From Flectobacillus sp. (GTDB lineage Bacteria > Bacteroidota > Bacteroidia > Cytophagales > Spirosomataceae), in assembly GCA_029865665.1 (NCBI GenBank), contig JARXAV010000062.1, forward strand, positions 1 through 15,997: 15,997 nt of DNA. The letters run 5' to 3'. Each line of letters begins with the position of its first letter. Positions within the stretch are counted from its first letter, which is position 1. The translations under genes were made by a program, and so were the position numbers. The notes beneath the pieces were generated by a model. The model searched no databases. It was not told the DNA's origin and saw only the letters and a program-made list of their open reading frames with translations. Positions 1 to 6,802 of this stretch are shown in pieces.

Positions 1-285
1 CATGAAATCGTGATGTGGGATGTGCTTACGGGAGACTTTTCAGCAGATTTGTCACCAGAACGGGTGTTACAAAAGACCTTGAAATATACAGAGTCGGGTT
101 CTATTGTCGTTTTTCACGATAGCTTAAAGGCAGAAAAAAAAATGCTGTACGCATTACCAAGAATGTTACAGCATTTTTCTGAATTGGGGTATGTATTCAG
201 CCCACTAACAAGCCCTCTAGCCCCCAGAGGGGGAACTTACACACGCCAAATAAAGCGTCGATTAAGTTCCCCCTTCGGGGGCTAG
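1..285 (+). CDS. Polysaccharide deacetylase (NodB-type), 3' end only
   Basis: The frame is open from base 1 (reading HEIVMWDV), so the 5' part lies outside the window. The visible part matches the C-terminal end of a NodB/carbohydrate-esterase-4 domain: a WDVLTGDFS strand, then GSIVVFHDS, in which the His is the conserved late-motif histidine, then a helix and the closing strand LGYVFSPL. Members of this family remove acetyl groups from envelope polysaccharides or peptidoglycan; the substrate here cannot be told. The domain should end near SPL. The remaining ~25 residues (from about TSPLAPRGG) and the TAG stop at 283-285 are encoded by a palindromic repeat cluster and are probably not ancestral. 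The gene converges on porX. Confidence 0.8.
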   Translation, partial: HEIVMWDVLTGDFSADLSPERVLQKTLKYTESGSIVVFHDSLKAEKKMLYALPRMLQHFSELGYVFSPLTSPLAPRGGTYTRQIKRRLSSPFGG

Positions 286-334
286 GGGGCTATTTTGTCG
301 CAGAATCAATTCCCCCTTCGGGGGTTAGGGGGCT
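211..334. repeat. Cluster of three GC-rich 28-bp palindromic repeat units
   Basis: Three related 28-base units are present: 211-238 (inverted), 264-291 and 307-334 (both direct). Each carries a core CCCCC-nnn-GGGGG hairpin followed by a CTAGGGGGCT-like tail. Unit 1 is the reverse complement of unit 2 with 25 of 28 positions matching, so 211-291 can also fold into one long hairpin with a 25-base loop. Unit 3 matches unit 2 at 25 of 28. The GC content contrasts sharply with the AT-rich surroundings. The cluster fills the space between two convergent genes: it covers the end of the deacetylase frame and stops one base short of the porX stop codon. It resembles dispersed intergenic palindromic repeats seen in Cytophagales genomes (inference). 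No U-tract follows on either strand, so it is not a typical terminator. Confidence 0.85.
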
Positions 335-335
335 A

Positions 336-1904
336 TTACTTCGCCTTCAAATACACAAAAGGAATAATACACTCTTCCAACGAAATACCTCCGTGTTGGA
401 AGGTGTTTCGGTAATGACTCACATAGTGATTATAATTGTTTGGATAAGCAAAGAAATAATCCTGCTTTGTAAACACGTAGCTTGTCGAAACGTTTACTTT
501 TGGCAAAAAGAAACGCTCAGGTTTTTTACAAACCAATACATGATCGTCGTTTTCCCAGTTAAGATTTCTGCCTTGTTTGTAACGTAAATTGGTATTTACC
601 GAACGGTCACCAACAATCTTCACAGGGTTTTGTACTCGAATCATTCCGTGGTCAGTGGTAATGACTAATCGTCCTTTCTTTTCAGATATTTTTTTCAATA
701 AATCAAATAACGGAGAATGACTAAACCAACTGGCGGTTAAGCTTCTATACCCTGATTCGTCTGGAGCAAGTTCTTTAATCATTGCCATATCCGTACGGGC
801 GTGCGAAAGCATATCTACAAAATTATAGACAATCACATTCAATTGATTTTGCATCAATTTTGAGAAATTGTCTACTAACGATTTTCCCTGATTATTATGG
901 ATGATTTTGTTGTACGATGCTTTAAAGGTCAAACGGCTACGACGAATTTGTTCTTGTAAAAAGAACTCCTCATATTGGTTAAAACCTTCTTCATCTTCGC
1001 TATCGCCAATATCTGCTACCCAGTTTTTAGGGTATTGTTTTTCAATTTCAGAAGGCATCATCCCCGCAAAAATGGAGTTACGGGCATAAGCTGTTGTCGT
1101 AGGTAAAATCGAGTAATAAGTCGATTCTTCTTCTACCGAAAAATAATCTTGAATTAAACCTTCCAAAATTTTCCATTGGTCAAAACGAAGGTTATCAATC
1201 AACACGAAAAATAAAGGAGAACTTTCGTTCACTAAAGGGAATACCTTTTTACGCATTAAATTATGCGACATTACAGGCTTATCCATTTTAGGGTCGTTTA
1301 ACCAATCTTCGTAATTTTCCTCGATGAAACGGCAAAAATTGGTATTCGCTTCTGACTTTTGCATGGTCAAAATCTCAGCCATCGACTTGTTTTGAGTACG
1401 GTCAATTTCCAACTCCCAGAAAATCAATTTCTTGTTAATCTCCGCCCATTCAGCATAGTCAATACGGTCTTGATACTGCATGGCCAACTGACGGAATTCT
1501 TGTTGATATGAGATATTCGTTTTTTCTTCTTCGAGACGTTTTTTATCTAAAATCTTTTTTACAGAAAGTAGTATCTGGTTAGGATTCAGAGGTTTAATTA
1601 GATAGTCTGCAATTTTTGAACCAATTGCTTCTTCCATGATATGCTCCTCTTCCGACTTCGTAATCATAATTACAGGCAAATTTGGACGCATTTGCTTGAT
1701 ATGAGGCAGTACTTCAAGACCCGTCATTCCTGGCATATTTTCATCCAAAAATACAACGTCAAACTTGTTGCTTTTCTCTAGTTCATCCAAGGCATCCGTT
1801 CCCGAGTTAACAGGTGTAACGTCGTATCCCTTTGCTTGTAAAAATAAAATATAAGGCTTCAATAAATCAATTTCATCGTCAGCCCATAATATAGAGTATT
1901 GCAT
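336..1904 (-). CDS. porX: PorX-type response regulator with PglZ domain, type IX secretion regulator
   Basis: This 522-residue protein has a CheY-like receiver at about 1-120: acidic pair D9/D10, phospho-acceptor D54 in VFLDENMPG, T82 and K104-P105. A helical linker (about 120-225) follows, then a PglZ domain of the alkaline-phosphatase superfamily (about 230-520). Likely metal and catalytic residues there are D237 (LIDNLRFDQW), the threonines at 269-271 (LPTTTAYARN), D364 and H368 (VDMLSHAR), D418 and H419 (TTDHG) and H504 (FQHGG). In Porphyromonas gingivalis PorX works with the histidine kinase PorY and the sigma factor SigP to control T9SS genes, and its PglZ domain is a phosphodiesterase acting on nucleotide oligomers. 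Length and domain order match PorX. All key residues appear present, so both halves are probably active. No porY or sigP lies in the window. Its 142 bp upstream region shows no clear TAnnTTTG box. Confidence 0.93.
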   Translation of the reverse strand: MQYSILWADDEIDLLKPYILFLQAKGYDVTPVNSGTDALDELEKSNKFDVVFLDENMPGMTGLEVLPHIKQMRPNLPVIMITKSEEEHIMEEAIGSKIADYLIKPLNPNQILLSVKKILDKKRLEEEKTNISYQQEFRQLAMQYQDRIDYAEWAEINKKLIFWELEIDRTQNKSMAEILTMQKSEANTNFCRFIEENYEDWLNDPKMDKPVMSHNLMRKKVFPLVNESSPLFFVLIDNLRFDQWKILEGLIQDYFSVEEESTYYSILPTTTAYARNSIFAGMMPSEIEKQYPKNWVADIGDSEDEEGFNQYEEFFLQEQIRRSRLTFKASYNKIIHNNQGKSLVDNFSKLMQNQLNVIVYNFVDMLSHARTDMAMIKELAPDESGYRSLTASWFSHSPLFDLLKKISEKKGRLVITTDHGMIRVQNPVKIVGDRSVNTNLRYKQGRNLNWENDDHVLVCKKPERFFLPKVNVSTSYVFTKQDYFFAYPNNYNHYVSHYRNTFQHGGISLEECIIPFVYLKAK

Positions 1905-2046
1905 ATTGTGCGTTTGTTAGCATTCAGGGTTATACGACATCTGGTATTTCACCAATTCGAAACCCGATTATTCATTTGAGTTTTATAACGGAAGCTACTT
2001 GCATTTGTTGTTAATAGCTACTGATTTAAGAGTTTTTAACATTAAA

Positions 2047-2799
2047 CTAAAGTACTTTTTTGAAAATAGGCTTTTCGTCGCTAATTTTTAAATACATTCC
2101 TCTTACGGTAGCTCCTGCACCGAAGCCACATTCGGTTCCATTATCATAAAAATCAACGGTAGCACCCTGTTCGGTAAAATTGATTTTTAGCTTGCACTTA
2201 TCGTATCCATACTGCACATAATAGGCTCGATTCCCCGTAAGTTGGATTGTTTTCTTCTTGATAATAGCATCGCTATGAAGTGGTGAACCCGATAGTCCAT
2301 GAATGGCAATGGTCACTTTGTCTCTCCCAACTTGTTCTACTTGCATACTTGCTCTTCCTAAGTCACTCGAAAGTTGAAAGACATACGTACCCGTATAACT
2401 AGCAATGGGCTTTCGGTTGTAAACATTATGGGTTATTTTAGAAAGTGTTAGGCTTCTTTCTTCTTGAAAATCAGACCATTTAGATAAAGAAACTCCTCTC
2501 AGTTTTCCATCATCTTTAACACGGGCGGTATAAGTAGCGAGTACATCCCCATTCGATTTGAATTCATAGAAAAAGACACCTGTTAAATCAGCGAACCCAA
2601 TCACTTTATTGGTTACTCCAGTATCCTTGTGTTTGAGTGTTCCAAAAACGGCATCACCATCAAAGGTTAAGATAACTCGAATGGCTGCTGCTCCACTTAT
2701 TAAGCCGTCGTATGCTTTACGATTTAAATTTTGAGCAAAAGATGCTACCTGAAAAATCAGGCAGAAGACAAAGTTGAGTAAAAGTGTTTTTTTAATCAT
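2047..2799 (-). CDS. Secreted protein of unknown function, lysozyme-inhibitor-like C-terminus
   Basis: This 250-residue protein starts with a clear signal peptide (MIKK, a hydrophobic stretch, then SFAQ), with cleavage likely near residues 22-24. The mature part is predicted to be mostly beta strand. Two regions can be seen: about 28-125, with alternating hydrophobic strands (VILTFDGDAVFGTL, GVFFYEF, LATYTARV), and about 135-240, which begins YTGTYVF. The end of the second region contains C202, C224 and GTECGFGAGATVRGMYLK; this CGFGA-x-V-x-G-x-Y pattern recurs in small Bacteroidota secreted proteins and recalls lysozyme-inhibitor-like folds. C202 and C224 could form a disulfide. I do not recognise a named family, and the functional suggestion is weak. 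The gene is alone on its strand: 142 bp separate it from porX downstream, and a palindromic element lies upstream. Confidence 0.75.
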   Translation of the reverse strand: MIKKTLLLNFVFCLIFQVASFAQNLNRKAYDGLISGAAAIRVILTFDGDAVFGTLKHKDTGVTNKVIGFADLTGVFFYEFKSNGDVLATYTARVKDDGKLRGVSLSKWSDFQEERSLTLSKITHNVYNRKPIASYTGTYVFQLSSDLGRASMQVEQVGRDKVTIAIHGLSGSPLHSDAIIKKKTIQLTGNRAYYVQYGYDKCKLKINFTEQGATVDFYDNGTECGFGAGATVRGMYLKISDEKPIFKKVL

Positions 2800-2847
2800 A
2801 AATTTATGAGGTAAGTTAAGTAGTTATGCAAAATGTTGAATTTTAAA

Positions 2848-3057
2848 TTACTAGTGTACGAAGGATTGAAAGATAGCATTCTCTGACCAAATTTATAAAA
2901 TCCTTTTTGACGATGGGCTAACACCCATCGCTAAGATATGTCGCCCTTTCAGGGCTAAGACCGTACATTTTAGCCCTGAAAGGGCGACATACCTAAAAGC
3001 CCTAGGTCTCGAAATTTAAATTTATCAAACGTTTCTCAAACCTTCGTACATTACTAA
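2848..3057. repeat. ~210-bp nested-palindrome element, MITE- or REP-like
   Basis: The ends form an imperfect inverted repeat: 2848-2864 pairs with 3041-3057 at 15 of 17 positions, sharing GTACGAAGG. Inside is a hairpin at 2911-2930 (CGATGGG, 6-base loop, CCCATCG). Next is a perfect 22-bp inverted repeat at 2937-2958 and 2970-2991 with an 11-base loop. Each of its arms contains its own small palindrome, GCCCT-TTC-AGGGC. No ORF of useful length is present. The TATGTCGCCCTTTCAGGG core resembles intergenic palindromes scattered through Bacteroidota genomes (from memory, not searched). The element sits in the minus-strand spacer between kdsB and the secreted protein, so it may also affect transcription between them. 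Confidence 0.75.
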
Positions 3058-3080
3058 TGTTAACTATTGGATTTAATCCA

Positions 3081-3839
3081 TTAGCGTTTTAATGCTTCTT
3101 CTAAGTCAGCGGGTACATCAATTCCAAAACTATCATAGGGGGTAATGGCTACTTTGATTTTAAAGCCATTTGCCAGCCAACGCAATTGTTCCAGTGATTC
3201 TGTTTTTTCGAGCGAAGCAACTCCTAACGTGGTAATCTTCTCTAAAATATCTCGTCGATACGCATAGATACCAATATGTTTATAGTAATCTGCATGATTT
3301 AGCCATTCCGAAGGTTCGAAACCTCTCAAATAAGGAATCGTTTGACGACTAAAATAAATTGCTTCATGTGCATGATTAAAAATGACTTTAGGCGTATTCG
3401 GATTAAAGAGCGTGATTTCGTCTTCAATTTTCTTAATAAGCGTTGCCAATTCTGTTGTGCCGTCTAGGGAAGCCGCCAAAATTTCAATTTGTTCTGGTTG
3501 GATAAACGGCTCATCTCCTTGAATATTAATCACATATTGAAACTCCGTTCCTGCACCTGCTTCAACGGCTTGTAACGCCTCAAAACAACGGTCTGTCCCA
3601 CTTGGGTGAGCCTCCGAGGTCATCACTACATTACCACCAAAGGCCAACACATGGTCATAGATACGTGCATCATCCGTAGCCACCACTACCTTTGAAAGCG
3701 ATGGAGCTTTAGAAGCTTGTTCATATACTCGTTGAATCATACTTTTGCCTGCAATGTCCACCAGTGGTTTGGCTGGAAATCGAGTAGAAGCATAACGAGA
3801 AGGAATAATTCCTAGAATGGATGATTGGGTAGTTGACAT
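3081..3839 (-). CDS. kdsB: 3-deoxy-manno-octulosonate cytidylyltransferase (CMP-Kdo synthetase)
   Basis: KdsB activates Kdo with CTP to give CMP-Kdo, the donor for the inner core of lipopolysaccharide. The protein has the family motifs in order (252-aa numbering): nucleotide-binding IPSRYASTRFPAKPL (12-26), SGTDRC (80-85), the metal-binding NIQGDEP (105-111), YFSRQTIPY (162-170), HIGIYAYRRD (188-197), ESLEQLRWLANG (214-225) and GIDVPADLE (239-247). Length is normal for the family. I place the start at the ATG at 3837-3839 (MSTTQSSILG), because the frame upstream to 3875 adds 12 residues (MQYIINQPPLFI) that have no counterpart in the family, whose members begin right before the first strand. 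The gene stands alone; other Kdo genes are not in the window. The palindromic element begins 24 bp past its stop. Confidence 0.95.
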   Translation of the reverse strand: MSTTQSSILGIIPSRYASTRFPAKPLVDIAGKSMIQRVYEQASKAPSLSKVVVATDDARIYDHVLAFGGNVVMTSEAHPSGTDRCFEALQAVEAGAGTEFQYVINIQGDEPFIQPEQIEILAASLDGTTELATLIKKIEDEITLFNPNTPKVIFNHAHEAIYFSRQTIPYLRGFEPSEWLNHADYYKHIGIYAYRRDILEKITTLGVASLEKTESLEQLRWLANGFKIKVAITPYDSFGIDVPADLEEALKR

Positions 3840-3966
3840 TATAAATAAAGGTGGTTGGTTAATTATGTACTGCAATTTCTAAAGAAAACTTCTTTTTTGA
3901 AAACCAAGTCAGTCGATTTATGAACTATTCCTAACAATTAACTGTACTTTTATGAAGTATATCATA

Positions 3967-3986
3967 CAAATAAGGAAACTTATTTG
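3967..3986 (+). other. Perfect 8-bp stem with GAAA tetraloop before a gene start
   Basis: CAAATAAG-GAAA-CTTATTTG forms a perfect 8-bp stem closed by a G-C pair with a GNRA-type GAAA loop when read as plus-strand RNA. It ends 21 bases before the preferred ATG (4008) of the DUF4905-like gene and 6 bases before the alternative ATG (3993). It could be a 5'-leader structure or an operator palindrome in the divergent kdsB/DUF4905 spacer. Function is not shown. Confidence 0.45.
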
Positions 3987-4007
3987 TTAAGAATGTTAAA
4001 AGTAGCC

Positions 4008-4667
4008 ATGAATTTAAGGATTAATTATACATTTGAGCAAAAGATTTGGCACTGCCTTTTTTACGGGCATTATATTATCTTGGAATTAAGAGACGAAACA
4101 AAACGAACTGTTCGTTATACGTGCATAGATTTACGAGATAATAACATTTGTTGGGAAAACTTGGATTTAAAAGTCTCTTGGTATCAAAGTCTATCGGAGG
4201 TTGTGAACGGTGCTGTATGTATTTATGAATACGAAGCAGAAGATAAGCCAGTTGTTAAACAGACCTTTTGGGTGGACGTGGTGAGTGGCGAATTACGTGA
4301 CACCATTCAAAATGACAGCGTACCAAGTAGGGAGATAGCTCGTCCTCAAACTCCCATTCATTACATAGAAGAGAATCCGTATTTTTCAGTAATTTTCAAC
4401 TTTTTGTATCGTTTACTCAAAATTGAAGCTCAAAAAGCAGTAGATTATCTCGAAGTAGGTGACAAGATTATTATTTCTTATTATATTTACCATCAAAATT
4501 TACTATTCAATTACCTCTTGGTAACGAATCGTAAACGTGAAGTTTTACTTAATAAACTTATAGCTACCTCCGATGGCATAGGCATCGATACCTTTGTCGT
4601 TAGTACAGGTTTGTTGTTATACGTTGGAAACAAAAATCAATTACTCGGTTATGAAATTGAAACCTAG
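4008..4667 (+). CDS. Conserved Bacteroidota protein, DUF4905-like
   Basis: This protein of about 219 residues has no signal peptide or membrane segment. It begins with an F-x-x-x-IW pattern (INYTFEQKIWHCLF), then LELRDETKRTVRYTCIDL, ICWENLDLKVSWYQSL and an aromatic beta-rich body ending in GLLLYVGNKNQLLGYEIET. The N-terminal FxxxIW / LELRD / DL layout resembles the DUF4905 family of Cytophagales proteins, which has no known function. I chose ATG 4008 (MNLRINYTF) because family members start just before this strand; ATG 3993 (MLKVAMNLR) and TTG 3984 are alternatives. The stop lies 17 bases inside the next gene (start 4651), so the two are probably translationally coupled. The repeated hydrophobic strands suggest a beta-propeller-like or barrel fold, which is a guess. 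It is divergent from kdsB. Confidence 0.6.
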   Translation: MNLRINYTFEQKIWHCLFYGHYIILELRDETKRTVRYTCIDLRDNNICWENLDLKVSWYQSLSEVVNGAVCIYEYEAEDKPVVKQTFWVDVVSGELRDTIQNDSVPSREIARPQTPIHYIEENPYFSVIFNFLYRLLKIEAQKAVDYLEVGDKIIISYYIYHQNLLFNYLLVTNRKREVLLNKLIATSDGIGIDTFVVSTGLLLYVGNKNQLLGYEIET

Positions 4668-5583
4668 ATTTATTTTATCTGTTGTTACTGTTGGCTTTTT
4701 GTCAGGAGCAAACCACAACTCGTATGCTTTCGAAATAGCAAAGGATTCTGTTGGTTTTAAAAGAGAAGGTGTGAAAAACTTTGTTCTTTATAAGGTTGGA
4801 GCAAAACAAACATTGTATTCGATTGTTAAACGTTATGGAACAACAGTTGCAGAATACAAAGCTGCAAATCCTGGAGCTTCCGATGCAGTGCAGTTAGGTC
4901 AGGTTTTAAAAGTTCCTTACCGTGGGATAGTTAAACAAGGGGCGACAAACCCAACTACGCCGGTATACAATGATAAAAACGAAACCGTTAATCCGAACGA
5001 AGGACAATACGAACCTGTGAAAATGGTTACGCATGTGGTTGGGCCTGGTCAAACCTTATTTGGTGTAGCGACAAAATTTAAAGTTACCTTAGCTGAGTTA
5101 CGCAAGTGGAATAACTTGAATAACGATAAGTTAGAGGTAGGGCAAGTTTTGATTGTTGATGCCAAAGAATATGAAAGAGCAAAAGCAGCCAATCAGCTTC
5201 CTAAAGATAATGAGTTAATTAAAATTAATCCTGAAACCAATCAGCCAGAACCGTATAAAGAATCTGATGTGAAGCCTAGTACAGAAGTGGCAAAAACAGC
5301 ATCGGGCTATAAAAAAGTAATTCAAACAGGATTGGCTGAATTGATTGACGTAGAAGATAAGTCGGGTAAATATTTAGCCTTACACCGTACTGCTCCAGTA
5401 GGTACATTAATTAATGTGAAGAACTTCTCGAATGGTCAATCCATTTGGGTAAAAGTAATAGGTAAATTACCTCCTGGTGCTGCTAACGATAAGGTAATTA
5501 TTAAATTGTCACCAAAAGCTTTTGAAAAATTAAATCCAATTGACAACCGTATTAGAGCTGAATTAAACTATATGATTCAATAA
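4651..5583 (+). CDS. Secreted LysM protein with C-terminal RlpA-like double-psi beta-barrel
   Basis: The 310-residue product has an N-terminal signal peptide (MKLKPRFILSVVTVGFLSG, cleavage around 20-28). LysM 1 is at about 44-89 (YKVGAKQTLYSIVKRYGTT to LGQVLKVPY) and LysM 2 at about 126-169 (HVVGPGQTLFGVATKFKVT to VGQVLIVD). After a polar linker comes a double-psi beta-barrel (about 218-308, GYKKVIQTGLAELID to ALHRTAPVGTLINVKN to VWVKV-like SIWVKVIGKLPPG to IIKLSPKAFEKL). LysM binds peptidoglycan. In lytic RlpA proteins the barrel carries a catalytic Asp in VRVNDRG; here the matching stretch is VKVIGKL, so that Asp is missing although the LHRT histidine (H245) is kept. A binding or scaffold role therefore seems likelier than lytic activity. 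The start at ATG 4651 gives the signal peptide; the longer frame from 4594 only reads into the previous gene, which this one overlaps. Confidence 0.88.
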   Translation: MKLKPRFILSVVTVGFLSGANHNSYAFEIAKDSVGFKREGVKNFVLYKVGAKQTLYSIVKRYGTTVAEYKAANPGASDAVQLGQVLKVPYRGIVKQGATNPTTPVYNDKNETVNPNEGQYEPVKMVTHVVGPGQTLFGVATKFKVTLAELRKWNNLNNDKLEVGQVLIVDAKEYERAKAANQLPKDNELIKINPETNQPEPYKESDVKPSTEVAKTASGYKKVIQTGLAELIDVEDKSGKYLALHRTAPVGTLINVKNFSNGQSIWVKVIGKLPPGAANDKVIIKLSPKAFEKLNPIDNRIRAELNYMIQ

Positions 5584-5638
5584 TATCGGTTGATTTTTTA
5601 TACAATAAAAATCACTAGTTAGTCTAGTTTATAAGCAA

Positions 5639-5806
5639 ATGCCTAGAGAAAAGCGTCCATTTACAACAGGACATATCATCTTTAATATTTTATATACCTT
5701 GGCTTTTCCAGCCATTGCAACCTTCGCTTTTTTATATACAGTGTTGGTGTGGGTATTTTCTGTTCCATCTAGGTTAATTGCTTTTATTGCATCAAAAATA
5801 AAATAA
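5639..5806 (+). CDS. Small hydrophobic membrane protein, 55 residues
   Basis: ATG at 5639 opens a 55-codon frame ending at TAA 5804-5806. The protein has a basic N-terminus (MPREKRPFTTGH), a long hydrophobic stretch at about 13-51 (IIFNILYTLAFPAIATF, then AFLYTVLVWVFS, a PSR break near 43-45, and LIAFIA) and a basic tail SKIK. This fits one long membrane helix plus an amphipathic segment, or a tight two-helix hairpin. It starts 55 bases after the LysM/double-psi-barrel gene on the same strand and is followed within 24 bases by a strong terminator. It is therefore the likely last gene of the DUF4905-LysM transcript. I do not recognise the family. Base use is like that of the neighbours, and the opposite-strand frame over the same bases is far less protein-like. 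Confidence 0.65.
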   Translation: MPREKRPFTTGHIIFNILYTLAFPAIATFAFLYTVLVWVFSVPSRLIAFIASKIK

Positions 5807-5829
5807 CGCTCCGATGATTCGGGCAACCC

Positions 5830-5873
5830 AAAATGACATATACACTTGTGAATGCAAATGTATATGTCATTTT
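5830..5873 (+). terminator. Intrinsic terminator of the DUF4905-LysM-small protein operon
   Basis: A 15-bp perfect stem (5830-5844 with 5859-5873, core ATGACATATACA/TGTATATGTCAT) encloses a 14-base loop and runs into TTTTTG on the plus strand. It lies 24 bases after the small membrane protein gene and about 50 bases before the next gene. Confidence 0.75.
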
Positions 5874-5924
5874 TGCTAAATACCCCTTTGAAAGCGTAGA
5901 ACCGACAATCCCATCATTGCATAC

Positions 5925-6695
5925 ATGAATAATTTTGTTGCCGATTTACTTGAACAGAAATACCTTCAATATAACCAGCCTAATTTTATTCCAAACGATC
6001 CCGTTTCAATTCCACATCTTTTTTCAAAAAAACAGGATATTGAATTGATGGGCTTTTGGGCAGCCATTTTAGCTTGGGGACAACGGAAAACCATCATTAA
6101 TAAAAGTAAAGAATTAATTCAATTGATGGATGGCTCTCCTCATGATTTCATCCTCAATCATCAAGACTCCGATTTGAAAGCGTTTTTAAACTTTAAACAT
6201 CGGACGTTTAATGCAACGGATACCCTTTACTTTATTGCGTGGTTTCGTGATTTTTATTCCAAACACGATTCGCTAGAGTTTGCTTTTAGCCAGTTTATAA
6301 CAGCAGACAATCCAACGGTAGAACAAGGATTAATTGGTTTTCATGACTTGTTTTTTAGCCTAGAAGATTACCCAGAAAGAACAAAAAAACATATTGCAAC
6401 TCCTGCTCGAAATTCTACTTGTAAACGCCTTACGATGTTTTTACGTTGGATGGTGCGTAAAGACGACAAAGGGGTTGATTTCGGAATTTGGGATACCATT
6501 AGTCCAGCCCAACTTATTTGTCCTTGCGATGTTCACGTAGATCGAGTAGCACGAAAATTGGGTCTTATTCAGCGAGAACGAACCGACTGGAAAACAGCCT
6601 TAGAATTAACCCAAAAGCTGAAAGAATTAGATTCTTCTGATCCCGCCAAATATGACTTTGCCCTATTTGGATTAGGAGTTGAAGGTGAAATGTAA
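5925..6695 (+). CDS. TIGR02757/DUF2400 family protein
   Basis: This soluble 256-residue protein matches the TIGR02757/DUF2400 family, found widely in Bacteroidota and other phyla and lacking an assigned function. Recognisable stretches are MGFWAAILAWGQRKTIINKS (42-61), the central HRTFNATDTLYF (92-103), CKRLTMFLRWMVRKDDKGVDFGIW (166-189) and CPCDVHVDRVARKLGL (199-214). The last one parallels the helix-hairpin-helix/catalytic-Asp region of HhH-GPD DNA glycosylases (PLDTHVxRVAxRLGL), so a DNA-repair-type fold is plausible, though it is not shown to be an active glycosylase. The protein ends at the usual place (FGLGVEGEM). ATG 5925 is the natural start. The gene follows a terminator and is probably transcribed on its own; 107 bases separate it from the epimerase gene. 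Confidence 0.88.
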   Translation: MNNFVADLLEQKYLQYNQPNFIPNDPVSIPHLFSKKQDIELMGFWAAILAWGQRKTIINKSKELIQLMDGSPHDFILNHQDSDLKAFLNFKHRTFNATDTLYFIAWFRDFYSKHDSLEFAFSQFITADNPTVEQGLIGFHDLFFSLEDYPERTKKHIATPARNSTCKRLTMFLRWMVRKDDKGVDFGIWDTISPAQLICPCDVHVDRVARKLGLIQRERTDWKTALELTQKLKELDSSDPAKYDFALFGLGVEGEM

Positions 6696-6802
6696 GCATT
6701 TACGAGATACTTAATGTAGTCTATAGTTGTAAACAATAATTGCCTTAATTTACCCCTGAAAACTATTCATATAACATAAAAAAACTCAATCATTTATCCC
6801 CA

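Noticed and set aside
211..334. CRISPR array
   Set aside because: There are only three units in mixed orientation with unequal spacers (25 and 15 bases) and palindromic cores, and no cas genes.
393..587. Plus-strand frame inside porX (also 901-1089)
   Set aside because: Shadow of the well-supported porX reading frame with no recognisable domain.
3840..3875. Upstream start for kdsB adding 12 residues
   Set aside because: The extra residues have no counterpart in the family; ATG 3837-3839 sits right before the first conserved strand.
4594..4650. Upstream start for the LysM protein
   Set aside because: It would read deep into the DUF4905-like gene and bury the signal peptide; ATG 4651 puts the signal peptide at the N-terminus.
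5591..5628. Weak hairpins after the LysM gene (TGATTTTT/AAAAATCA and ACTAG/CTAGT)
   Set aside because: They are short and AT-only or only 5 bp, with no T-run after them, and unlikely to stop transcription before the small gene.
5629..5826. 65-aa minus-strand frame opposite the small membrane protein
   Set aside because: Its translation is low in protein-like features, whereas the plus-strand frame over the same bases gives a coherent membrane protein in operon position.
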